Positions 29,195-37,594 of a stretch of DNA of 64,000 nt are shown here, in pieces; the first letter of the stretch is position 1; every line of letters begins with the position of its first letter. This DNA is from Candidatus Saccharimonadota bacterium. Its GTDB lineage: Bacteria; Patescibacteriota; Saccharimonadia; Saccharimonadales; Saccharimonadaceae. Under the pieces are notes generated by a model that had not been told where the DNA came from, did not search any database, and saw nothing but the letters and a program-made list of their open reading frames with translations. The stretch spans positions 124,001 through 188,000 of the forward strand of contig WQWN01000001.1 of the NCBI GenBank assembly GCA_009785325.1. Direction: 5' to 3'. The position numbers were made by a program, and so were the translations under genes.

Positions 29195-30205
29195 CTAGTT
29201 TGATTTTAGCATAAGTATGCGGTTTTTACAGTCGCCTGTTTGCATGAATTCGAGAATGTTTTCTGTGGAGATTTTGACTATATTCCTAAGAGCTTCGTCG
29301 GTATTGTAGGCGATATGAGGAGTAATAACAACGTTTGGGAGACTGAAAAGCTCGCGGAAGATGGAGTCAGTGAGGATTTCGCCTTCTTTTCCTTGACCGA
29401 AAATATCATGACCGCGGAAATCATAGACATCAAAGGCAGCACCGGCAACTTTTTTTGTGAGTAGTGCGTTTAGGAGTGATTCTGGCTCGATATGTCCGCC
29501 GCGAGCGGTATTGATAATATACACGCCGTCTTTCATTTTCGCGATCGTACTGGAGTTGATGAGGTGGCGGTTTCCAGGCAAGAGGGGGATATGAAGGGAG
29601 ATAATGTCGGATTCGGCATAAAGTTCGTCTAGAGTATTCTTATATTCTACTACTTCACGAGCAGTATCATCTGGAAAGATGTCATAGGCAATGACGCGAG
29701 CGCCGAAGCCTTTAAATATCTTTGCTGTTTCTAGACCAATCTTGCCGGTCCCGATAATGCCTACTGTCTGTTTGCCGATTTCCTTACCTACCATACCGGT
29801 ACGAAGAAAGTCCTGTGTTTTTACTCTAGGAAGAACTATTTGGAGATTACGGAATAAGGTGAGTGTGAGGGCAACAGTAAACTCGGCGATAGCAGCGGGA
29901 GAATATGCTGGTACGTTACTGAGTTTAATGTTATAGCGAGCGAGAAGATCTGGGTTTACTCCGTCATATCCAGCTGTGCGGAGAGAAATGTATTTGATGC
30001 CATATTCACTGAGACGACTGACGATTTCCTCCGTGTAGCTTTTGTCTGGTAGAAAGTCAGTGAGAGCGTCACATCCTTCGGCGAGAGAGACTGTTTCTTC
30101 GGTTAGTGAGCTGGTAGTGGTGACGTACTCTACTCCTAGCTCGCGAGAGAACTGGTTATAGTAAGGTGTTTCGTCTTGGTTCGTATTGTAGGCTATGATC
30201 TTCAT
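29195..30205 (-). CDS. D-isomer-specific 2-hydroxyacid dehydrogenase, probably D-lactate dehydrogenase
   Basis: A 336-residue NAD-dependent enzyme of the D-2-hydroxyacid family. The NAD motif is VGIIGTGKIGLETAKIF, the catalytic Arg lies in NTARGGHIEPESLL, the Glu in the following helix and the His in VITPHIAYNTDEAL. Length and the AYDIFPDD segment fit D-lactate dehydrogenase of the LdhA/VanH type, but another D-2-hydroxyacid substrate is possible. A GGAG site precedes the ATG. Adjacent L-lactate dehydrogenase supports a fermentative role in NADH reoxidation. Confidence 0.85.
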   Translation of the reverse strand: MKIIAYNTNQDETPYYNQFSRELGVEYVTTTSSLTEETVSLAEGCDALTDFLPDKSYTEEIVSRLSEYGIKYISLRTAGYDGVNPDLLARYNIKLSNVPAYSPAAIAEFTVALTLTLFRNLQIVLPRVKTQDFLRTGMVGKEIGKQTVGIIGTGKIGLETAKIFKGFGARVIAYDIFPDDTAREVVEYKNTLDELYAESDIISLHIPLLPGNRHLINSSTIAKMKDGVYIINTARGGHIEPESLLNALLTKKVAGAAFDVYDFRGHDIFGQGKEGEILTDSIFRELFSLPNVVITPHIAYNTDEALRNIVKISTENILEFMQTGDCKNRILMLKSN

Positions 30206-30238
30206 GACTGCTCCTTTGTTTTGATGCCTTAAATGGGG

Positions 30239-30622
30239 CTAGTTAACCTCTAACTTTTCGACGTCGGCGAGTACTTGGTGGGTGACTTTGTTGGTGTCAC
30301 TAACAGCGCGGCGAATAGACTCGTTTTCCTTGTTAATATCTCGTAGTTCGCGGATAGCGTCGTGAATCTCGTACTGAATCCTCTGTGTGGCGAGGCGCTG
30401 TTTTTTGGCGTCGAGACTGCTGATGACGGCGAGAATGAGAGCGACTATACCTGCGAGAAGAACGATATAGTCGTAAAAGCGAGCAGTGACGACGTGGTCA
30501 AAGAAGAGGATGAGGGCGGCGATAACGAGAGTGGCAATCGAGACTAGCGCGAGAGTCGCATAAAGGACTATGTCGTGATGAATGGCGGTTTTGTTTTTAT
30601 TCGCTAAGGTCTTCTTTTTCAT
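30239..30622 (-). CDS. Small two-helix membrane protein of unknown function
   Basis: Not recognised. The 127-residue product has a Lys-rich N terminus, two transmembrane helices (about residues 18-42 and 48-68), and a cytoplasmic coiled-coil tail rich in Glu, Arg and Asn. The ORF track extends to 30811 within lysS; the ATG at 30622 overlaps the lysS 3' end by 26 nt and gives a sensible N terminus. A polar octamer (30625-30632) sits where the ribosome binding site should be. Confidence 0.65.
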   Translation of the reverse strand: MKKKTLANKNKTAIHHDIVLYATLALVSIATLVIAALILFFDHVVTARFYDYIVLLAGIVALILAVISSLDAKKQRLATQRIQYEIHDAIRELRDINKENESIRRAVSDTNKVTHQVLADVEKLEVN

Positions 30623-32162
30623 TGCCCTGCCCTTTTTTGTGATGGAAGTTGATGTGTGGGTAAATTTCCTTAGTCGTGTTGTCGATTTCGTGCTTAAGCT
30701 GAGGGAACGGGACGCCTTCTTTAGCGGTAACGCCCTCGAAAGTCCAGAATACGCGCTCAGAGAATCCCCAGCCGCAAGCGGGAGGCATGCCGTATTCGAG
30801 CATCTCGACAAAATCGATGTCGAGCATCATAGCTTCGTCGTCGCCAGCGTCGCGCATGTCCTGCTGCTCGAGGAAGCGGTCAAGCTGATCGATTGGGTCG
30901 TTGAGCTCAGAGAAACCATTGCCGAGCTCAGAGCCTGCGACTACAGGCTGGAAGCGCTGAGTGGTGACGCCGTCGGGGTTAGATTTTGACAGGGGCGAGA
31001 TAAACTTGGGAGTATTGACGAGCCAGACTGGGCCTGCGACGTCTTTACGGATATTTTTCCAGAGTTTATCGATGCCGCGAGCGCGGTTTTCGGTTTGCTC
31101 GACTTCTAACTTGGCGTCTTGAAGGGCTTTTTTAACTTCGTCGAGAGTAGAGGTATGGACGTCAATATCGTAGTGCTTTTTGATAGTTTCGGAGTAGTCC
31201 CAGACTTCCCACTCGCCCGACATGTCGATGTCGAAACCTTTGACGTTGAACTTGAGCGTGCCAAAGGTCTGCTCCAGGACGTATTTGTACATTTTTTCCA
31301 TGAAGCGCATACCATCTTGCCAGTCCCAGTAGGCGGCGTACCACTCCATGGCGATGTGTTCTGGGAGGTGTTCGTCGGAGACGTTTTCATTGCGGAAGCG
31401 TGGGCCGAGGTCGTAGACTCTTTCGTAGCCGGCTCCCAAAAGGCGTTTGAGTGGGAGTTCGTGGGAGATACGGAGATAGAATTCCTGATGATCGAGGGCA
31501 TCCATACTAGTCACGAAAGGATTGGCGTCGGCGCCGCCAGTGGTGTGCTCGAGGACAGGGATGTTAATTTCGATGAAGTCGTTGTCGTTGAGAAAGTCGC
31601 GAGTGGCCTGCCAAAATTTAGAGCGGCGGACGAAACGATCACGGACCTCTGAATTGACTGCCATATCAACATATCGACGGCGAAAGCGTTCTTCTTTGTT
31701 TGTAAGTTGTGTGGGGAGTGGGCGGATGGCTTTAGTGAGAAGGCGGAGAGATTGAACGAAAACTGACGTCTCGCCTGTTTTGGACTTGCCAATGTCGCCT
31801 GTGGCGGAAATGAAATCGCCTGTGTCAAGAAGTTTGATGTTTTCCATGCCGAGGTTATGTTCGGCATCGAAAGGCTCAACTTTATCTTTTTCTAAAAAGA
31901 GTTGGATTTCGCCTGAGAAATCGGAAATAGTGATAAAAGCGAGTTTACCGAAAGAGCGGATGGATTGGATGCGACCAACGATATTTACGGAAGTGCCGTT
32001 TTTATCTTCCCCGGCGTCTGCGAGGATCTGGTCGATGTTTTCAGTAATTTCGCTGATGTCGACAGAGCGGTTGGAATTTGCAGGATAAGGATCCACTCCG
32101 AGAGTACGGAGGTCTTTAAGTTTGCGGAGTCTTTCGTCACGAAAATCTTTTAGTGTAGCCAT
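30597..32162 (-). CDS. lysS: Lysyl-tRNA synthetase, class II
   Basis: Charges tRNA-Lys. The 521-residue enzyme has the N-terminal OB anticodon-binding fold (residues 58-150) and a class II catalytic core with motif 1 FRRRYVDMAVN and motif 2 RVYDLGPRFRNENVSDEHLPEH. Motif 3, normally GLGIGIDR, reads CGWGFSERVFW: the Arg is kept but the glycine pattern and acidic residue are changed. A TACAAT box sits upstream of a short leader. The C terminus extends past motif 3 with a charged tail overlapping the next gene. Confidence 0.92.
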   Translation of the reverse strand: MATLKDFRDERLRKLKDLRTLGVDPYPANSNRSVDISEITENIDQILADAGEDKNGTSVNIVGRIQSIRSFGKLAFITISDFSGEIQLFLEKDKVEPFDAEHNLGMENIKLLDTGDFISATGDIGKSKTGETSVFVQSLRLLTKAIRPLPTQLTNKEERFRRRYVDMAVNSEVRDRFVRRSKFWQATRDFLNDNDFIEINIPVLEHTTGGADANPFVTSMDALDHQEFYLRISHELPLKRLLGAGYERVYDLGPRFRNENVSDEHLPEHIAMEWYAAYWDWQDGMRFMEKMYKYVLEQTFGTLKFNVKGFDIDMSGEWEVWDYSETIKKHYDIDVHTSTLDEVKKALQDAKLEVEQTENRARGIDKLWKNIRKDVAGPVWLVNTPKFISPLSKSNPDGVTTQRFQPVVAGSELGNGFSELNDPIDQLDRFLEQQDMRDAGDDEAMMLDIDFVEMLEYGMPPACGWGFSERVFWTFEGVTAKEGVPFPQLKHEIDNTTKEIYPHINFHHKKGQGNEKEDLSE

Positions 32163-32204
32163 AACTTGGAGTTAATTGTAGCTGACTTATGGTGTTTTGT
32201 ACAG

Positions 32205-32236
32205 AAAAGACACCCCTGATTAAAGAGATGTCTTTT
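32205..32236 (-). terminator. Probable terminator after the DUF4234-like gene
   Basis: AAAAGACA and TGTCTTTT form an 8-bp stem with a 16-nt loop in the gap between this minus-strand gene and lysS. The U-rich tail on the minus strand is short, so efficiency is uncertain. Confidence 0.5.
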
Positions 32237-32250
32237 GTTTTGCCGAATAA

Positions 32251-32895
32251 TTAAGCTTGTGGTTGTTGTGGCGGGAATGGCTGATTGTCCTGAGGGCTAT
32301 CCTGAACTGGAGAAGGCTGCGCTGGTGGCTGCTGTGGAAACGCCTGAGGCTGCTCCATTGGTTGCTGTGGCGACATAGGCGCACCCTGAAAACCTTGTTG
32401 TGGTGGGAGAGGTTGGCCGCCAGGAACAGTCATAGGGTTTCCGCCTTTGGCAGCAACTTTGTTGAACTCGAGTTGAGCGATTACTAGGAAAGCAATATAA
32501 CCTCCAAATAAAAGGAGACTCGGAAGAGCGGAAGCCCCAGAAGCACTACTGCTAACTTCGGTGGTTATCATGCCAGTGACTGGATTTACGGTCTGAGTAA
32601 CCTGAGCATTGTTCATCATGACGCTTGAAGATATGATTCCTAACACGATCATCGCGCCATAGATACCAGCTAGCATGAAGCCTTTGTTTTTGTCGCCGGA
32701 GACGATACCGACGCCCTCACACCATTTCCAGAGCCACCAGATATTTGCGAAAGGTACGATAATAAACCAAGCGGTTGGGATTTTGGCGCCTAGGTTGTTC
32801 ATTTCGATTTTTGTTTGGACCATCCAGTAGATGTAATAGATTCCGAATGACAGGAAAGAAAACAGGGCTACTAGCGCAGGGTTGCGATTTTTCAT
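32251..32895 (-). CDS. DUF4234-like membrane protein with Pro/Gln-rich tail
   Basis: A 214-residue protein whose N-terminal half has four hydrophobic helices; the opening ALVALFSFLSFGIYYIYWMV followed by AKIPTAWFIIVPFANIWWLW is typical of DUF4234 membrane proteins of unknown role. The last 60 residues are a low-complexity Pro/Gln/Ala tail (PPQQ, QPMEQPQ). The ORF track uses GTG 32904, but the AGGAG is spaced correctly for ATG 32895. It has its own TATAAT-containing upstream region and stands alone between greA and lysS. Confidence 0.75.
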   Translation of the reverse strand: MKNRNPALVALFSFLSFGIYYIYWMVQTKIEMNNLGAKIPTAWFIIVPFANIWWLWKWCEGVGIVSGDKNKGFMLAGIYGAMIVLGIISSSVMMNNAQVTQTVNPVTGMITTEVSSSASGASALPSLLLFGGYIAFLVIAQLEFNKVAAKGGNPMTVPGGQPLPPQQGFQGAPMSPQQPMEQPQAFPQQPPAQPSPVQDSPQDNQPFPPQQPQA

Positions 32896-32991
32896 TTGAT
32901 ACACTCCTCTTTGTTATTTACTCTTAAAGATAATTATAGTGGACGCACGAGAAAATTGCTAGTGCTAGTTAGTGTGGCTAAGTTAGTAGAT

Positions 32992-33447
32992 TTACTGAAT
33001 GGAGATAACTTGATAAGTAGTGACGCCTTTTGATGTGGAGATCTCGGCAGTTTCACCAGATTTCTTGCCGAGTAGAGCTCGACCAAGTGGGGACTCGTCG
33101 CTGATTTTGTATTCTAGCGGGTTTGCTTCGACGGGGCCAACAAGATGATATGTTTGTTCTTTTTTGCCATCACTTAAGGTAACTGAACTACCTAGAACGA
33201 CACGATTTTTGGATCCGCCCGGGATGACTTTGGCGTTTTTTAGGATGTTTTCGATTTCAATAATGCGAATTTCAGTTGCGCTTCGGCGATCACATGCAGC
33301 GCTATACTCGGAGTTTTCGGAAAGGTCTCCGAAAGCGCGAGCAGTGGCAATTTCCTCGGCGATTTCACCGCGGGAAGATTTAAGAACTTCCAGCTCTTTT
33401 TCTAGATCCTTGAGGCCTGCAGCCGTGACTTGGTGGGTTTTTTTCAT
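32992..33447 (-). CDS. greA: Transcription elongation factor GreA
   Basis: Stimulates transcript cleavage by backtracked RNA polymerase. The 151-residue protein has the N-terminal coiled coil with the acidic tip in FGDLSENSEYSAAC and the C-terminal FKBP-like domain (VGPVEANPLEYKISDESPLGRALLG). Length is near the family norm of about 158. An AGGAG ribosome binding site precedes the ATG. It is downstream of proS on the same strand. Confidence 0.96.
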   Translation of the reverse strand: MKKTHQVTAAGLKDLEKELEVLKSSRGEIAEEIATARAFGDLSENSEYSAACDRRSATEIRIIEIENILKNAKVIPGGSKNRVVLGSSVTLSDGKKEQTYHLVGPVEANPLEYKISDESPLGRALLGKKSGETAEISTSKGVTTYQVISIQ

Positions 33448-33498
33448 AGCTAAAATCTCCTTACGCTACTATTGTTACCATTTTGCCCATTCAAAAAA

Positions 33499-34746
33499 CT
33501 ATACGTGAGTTCCTAGTGTATCAGCCAGTTCAGTGAAAGTCAACATGGAATTTTCACCAGTTTTACGGTTTGTAATTTCGTATTTACTCTGTTCGACGAG
33601 ACGATCACTAACAGTGATACGAAGTGGTATACCGAGTAGTTCTGCGTCAGCGAATTTCTGGCCTGGACGGATGTCTCGGTCGTCGTAGAGAACTTCGACA
33701 CCCTGATCGGTGAGAGTCTGGTAGAGCTTGTCGGCTTCTCTACTTCCCTGTTCTCCGATACTGACGAGATAGATCTGGTATGGCGCGATGGCTTTTGGCC
33801 AGATGAGACCTTTTTCGTCGGAGAATTTTTCGGCAATGACGCCCATGGCGCGAGTAATACCGATACCGTAAGAACCTAAATAGACATGTTGGTGCTGGTC
33901 TTGGTCGTCGGCGTATGTGAAATTCATGTCTTTAGATTTGTCAGTACCGAAGTTAAAGATATTGCCGACCTCGGCGGATTTGACTTTTTCGAGTTCGGAC
34001 TTGTCGATCTTTAATTCCTCGCAGGCTTCCTCTAAGACCTCTTCGTTGACTGCGATGTTTTTCTCGCGATGAACGTAAAGGATGTCCTCGCCGGCTTCAC
34101 AGACGGTCTGGAATTCATGAGAAAATTTAGTAAAGGCGCCACCAGAGGCAAAAGTGACATAGGTGTCGTCGCCGATACCGAGGCGGTCATAGACGCGCTT
34201 GTAGGCTTCGATAGCTTGGTCGTAGTAGGTAGCGAGATCTTCGGCGGTGGCGTGCATGGAATACATGTCTTTCATGACAAATTCGCGACCACGCATAATG
34301 CCTGATTTGGCGCGGAGTTCGTTGCGGAGCTTTGCCTGGAATTGATAGAGAGAAACCGGGAGGTCGCGGTAGGAAGTGATCTGACCGCGCATCATATTGA
34401 TGACGGCTTCTTCGTGACTCCAAGCTAGACCGAGTTCAGTTTCGTCTTTTAGTCTGGTTTTAAACCAGATGTCGACGACTTCGTCACTCCAGCGATGAGT
34501 TTCTTGCCAGCGGTCTGCAGGCTGGAGGTTGGTCATGATGAGCTCGGAGGAGTTGATCTTGTTCATCTCCTCGCGGACTATTTGTTTGATTTTTTCGACG
34601 ACACGGAGGCCGAGTGGGAGATATGTGTAAACGCCCGCCATTTCTTTGTGAATGTATCCCGCCTGAATAAGAAGTTGAGCGTTTTTTGACGTTTCGTCGG
34701 CAGGTAGGTTTTTGGTGGTTTTGGTGAGTAGTTGTGTTCGTTTCAT
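33499..34746 (-). CDS. proS: Prolyl-tRNA synthetase, short form without editing insertion
   Basis: Charges tRNA-Pro. The 415-residue class II enzyme has motif 1 in GLRVVEKIKQIVREEM, motif 2 in QAKLRNELRAKSGIMRGREFVMKD and motif 3 in SYGIGITRAMGVIAE, then an anticodon-binding domain. It goes directly from motif 2 to motif 3 and lacks the roughly 180-residue INS editing domain of E. coli ProRS, so alanyl-tRNA-Pro clearance would need a separate factor. A Pro-containing leader ORF precedes it (34797-34856). Confidence 0.95.
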   Translation of the reverse strand: MKRTQLLTKTTKNLPADETSKNAQLLIQAGYIHKEMAGVYTYLPLGLRVVEKIKQIVREEMNKINSSELIMTNLQPADRWQETHRWSDEVVDIWFKTRLKDETELGLAWSHEEAVINMMRGQITSYRDLPVSLYQFQAKLRNELRAKSGIMRGREFVMKDMYSMHATAEDLATYYDQAIEAYKRVYDRLGIGDDTYVTFASGGAFTKFSHEFQTVCEAGEDILYVHREKNIAVNEEVLEEACEELKIDKSELEKVKSAEVGNIFNFGTDKSKDMNFTYADDQDQHQHVYLGSYGIGITRAMGVIAEKFSDEKGLIWPKAIAPYQIYLVSIGEQGSREADKLYQTLTDQGVEVLYDDRDIRPGQKFADAELLGIPLRITVSDRLVEQSKYEITNRKTGENSMLTFTELADTLGTHV

Positions 34747-34796
34747 GTGAGTGATCCTCTAATTAAATTCATAAGTGTTTTGGGGTCAAGAAAAGC

Positions 34797-34856
34797 TTAC
34801 CGGCCAGGCGGGATGAAGAGGATAAAAGCGAGAATTTGATTCATAGTCATGATCAT
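34797..34856 (-). CDS. Candidate leader peptide upstream of proS
   Basis: A 19-codon ORF (MIMTMNQILAFILFIPPGR) lies 50 nt before proS. A TAAAAT -10 box (plus 34863-34868) ends 6 nt before its ATG and TAGTCA sits 17 nt further upstream, so the proS transcript would begin at this ORF. It ends with tandem proline codons CCG CCT two codons before the stop. Proline codons just ahead of a prolyl-tRNA synthetase gene suggest sensing of tRNA-Pro charging, but I see no obvious terminator hairpin between the leader and proS. Confidence 0.5.
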   Translation of the reverse strand: MIMTMNQILAFILFIPPGR

Positions 34857-34892
34857 GAGGGGATTTTAACACAGATGGAGCGGGATGACTAA

Positions 34893-35744
34893 TTAGCCGA
34901 TCATATGGAGGAGTTGAGGATTAACGAAGAGAAGATAGAAGGCAATACCATTTCGTACCATATGGATGAGAATAGGCGCCCAGATAGTCCCTGTGAGTTT
35001 TTCGCGGATGAGACACATAATGAAACTCATAGAACCGACGATAATAGCAACATTCCACTGGCCATGAAGAGCGCCGAAAACGATAGAGACGACAATAGCA
35101 GCGATCCACATATTGACATGAGGGCGGAGTTTGGAATAGAAGAAGCCCCGGAAGATAATCTCCTCAACGACCGGTGCGATAATAACGAGCGCGATAAAGG
35201 CGAGGATGTAGTCCATCTGAGAAACGAGAGTATCAGCAGCAAACGGGAGGGATTGCTCTTGGTCGAGATTAATATTGAACATGCTAGCGGCTGCGAAAAG
35301 GAGAAGTGCACCGAGAATACTGGAGACAATATAACCAACTGGCGCTAGGACTATATCAGTCCAAGTAGGAAGTCCGATGAGGCCGAGCTCAGCAAGAGTG
35401 GTTTTAATACGGAGGAATTGGCGAGGAATTAAGATTACGAGAGCGAGCATAAGAGAAAAAATTGCAGCGGTGAGTGCGGCTCCGAAGAGTGGAGTATTCA
35501 TGACGATCTCGAGTTCGTCGCCGAAAATGAGGCGCGCTATGACGACAACAACAAAAGAACTAACCAAGAAAGAAGCAGCGATGAGAACAGAGTAGCCGAT
35601 CACGGCGTTGAGGCGCCTGAGGATAGTTGGTTTTTGCTCTGGAGTAATTTCTTTGGATTTTGTGGGTTTTTCAGCTGATTTTGGAGTTTTTGTGGATTTG
35701 GCGGTTTTGGTTTTGGTGGGGGTTTTTGGGGCTGGTGCTTTCAT
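34893..35744 (-). CDS. CPBP family intramembrane metalloprotease
   Basis: A 283-residue membrane protein with a Lys/Pro-rich cytoplasmic N terminus of about 40 residues and about seven helices. The CPBP (Abi/CAAX protease) motifs are EEIIFRGFFYSKL (EExxxR) near residue 190 and FGALHGQWN near residue 222. Family members cleave prenylated or membrane peptides, sometimes in bacteriocin self-immunity. Its ATG follows the rseP stop without a gap, so it belongs to the frr-uppS-rseP transcription unit. Confidence 0.9.
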   Translation of the reverse strand: MKAPAPKTPTKTKTAKSTKTPKSAEKPTKSKEITPEQKPTILRRLNAVIGYSVLIAASFLVSSFVVVVIARLIFGDELEIVMNTPLFGAALTAAIFSLMLALVILIPRQFLRIKTTLAELGLIGLPTWTDIVLAPVGYIVSSILGALLLFAAASMFNINLDQEQSLPFAADTLVSQMDYILAFIALVIIAPVVEEIIFRGFFYSKLRPHVNMWIAAIVVSIVFGALHGQWNVAIIVGSMSFIMCLIREKLTGTIWAPILIHMVRNGIAFYLLFVNPQLLHMIG

Positions 35745-36890
35745 TTAGAATAACCTCGTTACGTCTGCTATTGTGATCACAATGATCAGGGCGATGAGCG
35801 AAAGAAAACTGATAGTGATGGCTTTTTCCTCGATGTCTTTTGTGAGGGGGCGTTTGAGTGCGCGGAAGATTACCATAAGAAGCCAACGACCACCGTCAAG
35901 AGCGGGAAGTGGGAGGAGATTCATAACAGCAAGACCGAGAGAAATAACACCCGCAAGGAAAAGAAGTGTAGTTGCACCAGCCTGAGTGGCGGCGGGGAAA
36001 ATTACACCAATAATTCCGACTGGACCGGCGATGTTCTCACCTGCTTCATTGATGGATGCTTGGCCTGACTCGCGAGTATCGGCGTTTGGGCTGAGCTGGC
36101 GGGCGAGACCGCCGAAGAAGTTGACGATAGTTTGACCGACGGAGCGGAAAGTTTCAATAGTGAATTGGATCGTGGTGCCGACTCCGACAATGGGCGCTGA
36201 CCAGGTGGAGCGAGCGTAAGAACCCTGGAAAGAACTGACTCCGAGAAAGCCTTGGTTGTTGTCGTTGTTTTCGCGGAGAGTAGCGGTGAGGGTGTGTTCG
36301 GCGTCATCACGGATAATTATGATTGAGACAGTTTCGCCGGCGTGATCGCGGGTAGTTTCGGCAATTTCGTGAGAATAGCTGATGCGAGTATTGGCGATTT
36401 GGAGAATTTCGTCACCCGACTGGAGACCCGCTTGGTAGGCAGGAGAGTCGCTAACGACATGAATCAGAGTGACTGGGCCATGAGTGAAGCGGGTATCAGA
36501 CTCGATATGGAATTGACCAGGAAGAGCTTGCGGCATACCTGTGAGTGCAAGAGTTGTGAAAATAACAACTGCGAGAAGCCAGTTAAGGACGACACCCGCG
36601 AGGAGAATTTGGGTTTTTTGCCAAAAAGTAGAGCGGCCATAGTCGCCTTTTTTATTTGCGGCGTCATGTCCGCCTTGGAAGCGGCAGAACCCGCCGACTG
36701 GGAGAGCGCGGATCGAGAAGAGGGTTTTATGCTTGTCTTTTTTACTCCAAATCAGAGGACCCATACCGATGGCGAATTCTTCGACCTTTACCCCTGCCCT
36801 TTTGGCGGCGATATAATGACCGAACTCATGAACGGTGACGATGATCGTGAGGATTATGAGTCCAACTAGGATGCCTATAATTGTCATCAT
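35745..36890 (-). CDS. rseP: RIP zinc metalloprotease RseP (site-2 protease, M50)
   Basis: Intramembrane protease of 381 residues. The zinc motif IVTVHEFGHYIAAK lies in the first helix, a PDZ domain occupies roughly residues 125-200 (SDSPAYQAGLQSGDEIL), and the second catalytic motif MNLLPLPALDGG lies near residue 335. It releases membrane-bound regulators or clears signal peptides. It overlaps uppS by 4 nt. The order frr-uppS-(cdsA-dxr)-rseP of many bacteria is kept but cdsA and dxr are missing. Confidence 0.95.
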   Translation of the reverse strand: MMTIIGILVGLIILTIIVTVHEFGHYIAAKRAGVKVEEFAIGMGPLIWSKKDKHKTLFSIRALPVGGFCRFQGGHDAANKKGDYGRSTFWQKTQILLAGVVLNWLLAVVIFTTLALTGMPQALPGQFHIESDTRFTHGPVTLIHVVSDSPAYQAGLQSGDEILQIANTRISYSHEIAETTRDHAGETVSIIIIRDDAEHTLTATLRENNDNNQGFLGVSSFQGSYARSTWSAPIVGVGTTIQFTIETFRSVGQTIVNFFGGLARQLSPNADTRESGQASINEAGENIAGPVGIIGVIFPAATQAGATTLLFLAGVISLGLAVMNLLPLPALDGGRWLLMVIFRALKRPLTKDIEEKAITISFLSLIALIIVITIADVTRLF

Positions 36891-37588
36891 CGCCCGAACC
36901 TCCTGGTGCGACGAGCGAATTCGGCGAGAATTTCAGTGACACTATCGTCGGTAAGCTCAGGCCAGCACTGGTCGAGGAAAAGTAGCTCGGCGTAAGCGAC
37001 ACGCCAGAGCATGAAGCCGCTGAGGCGAAGCTCGCCACCTGTGCGGACGACAAGGTCGACCGGTGGGATTTCGGGGTGGTAGATATGGTCGCTGATGATG
37101 TCAGGGGTAAATTCGGTGATGCCTTTTTGAGCGGCAGAAGTGGCGGCGTTGGCGATTTCCTGATGGCCGCCGTAATTAAAGCAGAGACAGACCGTACCTG
37201 CGGTGCAATCTTTAGTCAGTTCTTCTGTCTCGTCGATAACACGGAGGGATTTTTTACTGAGACGATCACGAGATCCGAGAAAGACAACTTTGATGTTTTC
37301 TCTGTGGAGTTCGTCGGCTTTTTCTTCGAAGTAATTAACGAAGAGATTCATGAGATAAGTGACTTCCTCGACTGGGCGATGCCAGTTTTCGGTGGAAAAA
37401 ATATAGAAAGTAGCGAATTTTACACCTGATTTAATGGTGGTCTTTGCGATATTATAGGCAGCATCAGCACCGTAGCGGTGGGCGTCTTTTGTGATGCCTT
37501 GTTTTTTTGCCCAAGAACGATTACCGTCGACGATATAACCGATATGAGTTGGGATACTGGACGTGTTTTTAGGGGTTTTTGCCGGCAT
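36887..37588 (-). CDS. uppS: Isoprenyl transferase (undecaprenyl diphosphate synthase)
   Basis: Cis-prenyltransferase of 233 residues that extends farnesyl diphosphate to the C55 carrier needed for peptidoglycan and glycopolymers. The substrate-binding block is IGYIVDGNRSWAKKQG (usual MDGNGRWA; the Mg-binding Asp is kept, the Gly after Asn is replaced by Arg). Later motifs FYIFSTENWHRP and PPVDLVVRTGGELRLSGFMLW are complete. It supplies the carrier later used by LCP proteins encoded elsewhere in the window. Confidence 0.94.
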   Translation of the reverse strand: MPAKTPKNTSSIPTHIGYIVDGNRSWAKKQGITKDAHRYGADAAYNIAKTTIKSGVKFATFYIFSTENWHRPVEEVTYLMNLFVNYFEEKADELHRENIKVVFLGSRDRLSKKSLRVIDETEELTKDCTAGTVCLCFNYGGHQEIANAATSAAQKGITEFTPDIISDHIYHPEIPPVDLVVRTGGELRLSGFMLWRVAYAELLFLDQCWPELTDDSVTEILAEFARRTRRFGR

Positions 37589-37594
37589 CTGGAG

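Noticed and set aside
34741-34800. Intrinsic terminator or T-box between the proS leader ORF and proS
   Set aside because: No stable hairpin with a U-run and no T-box core sequence is visible in the 50-nt interval.
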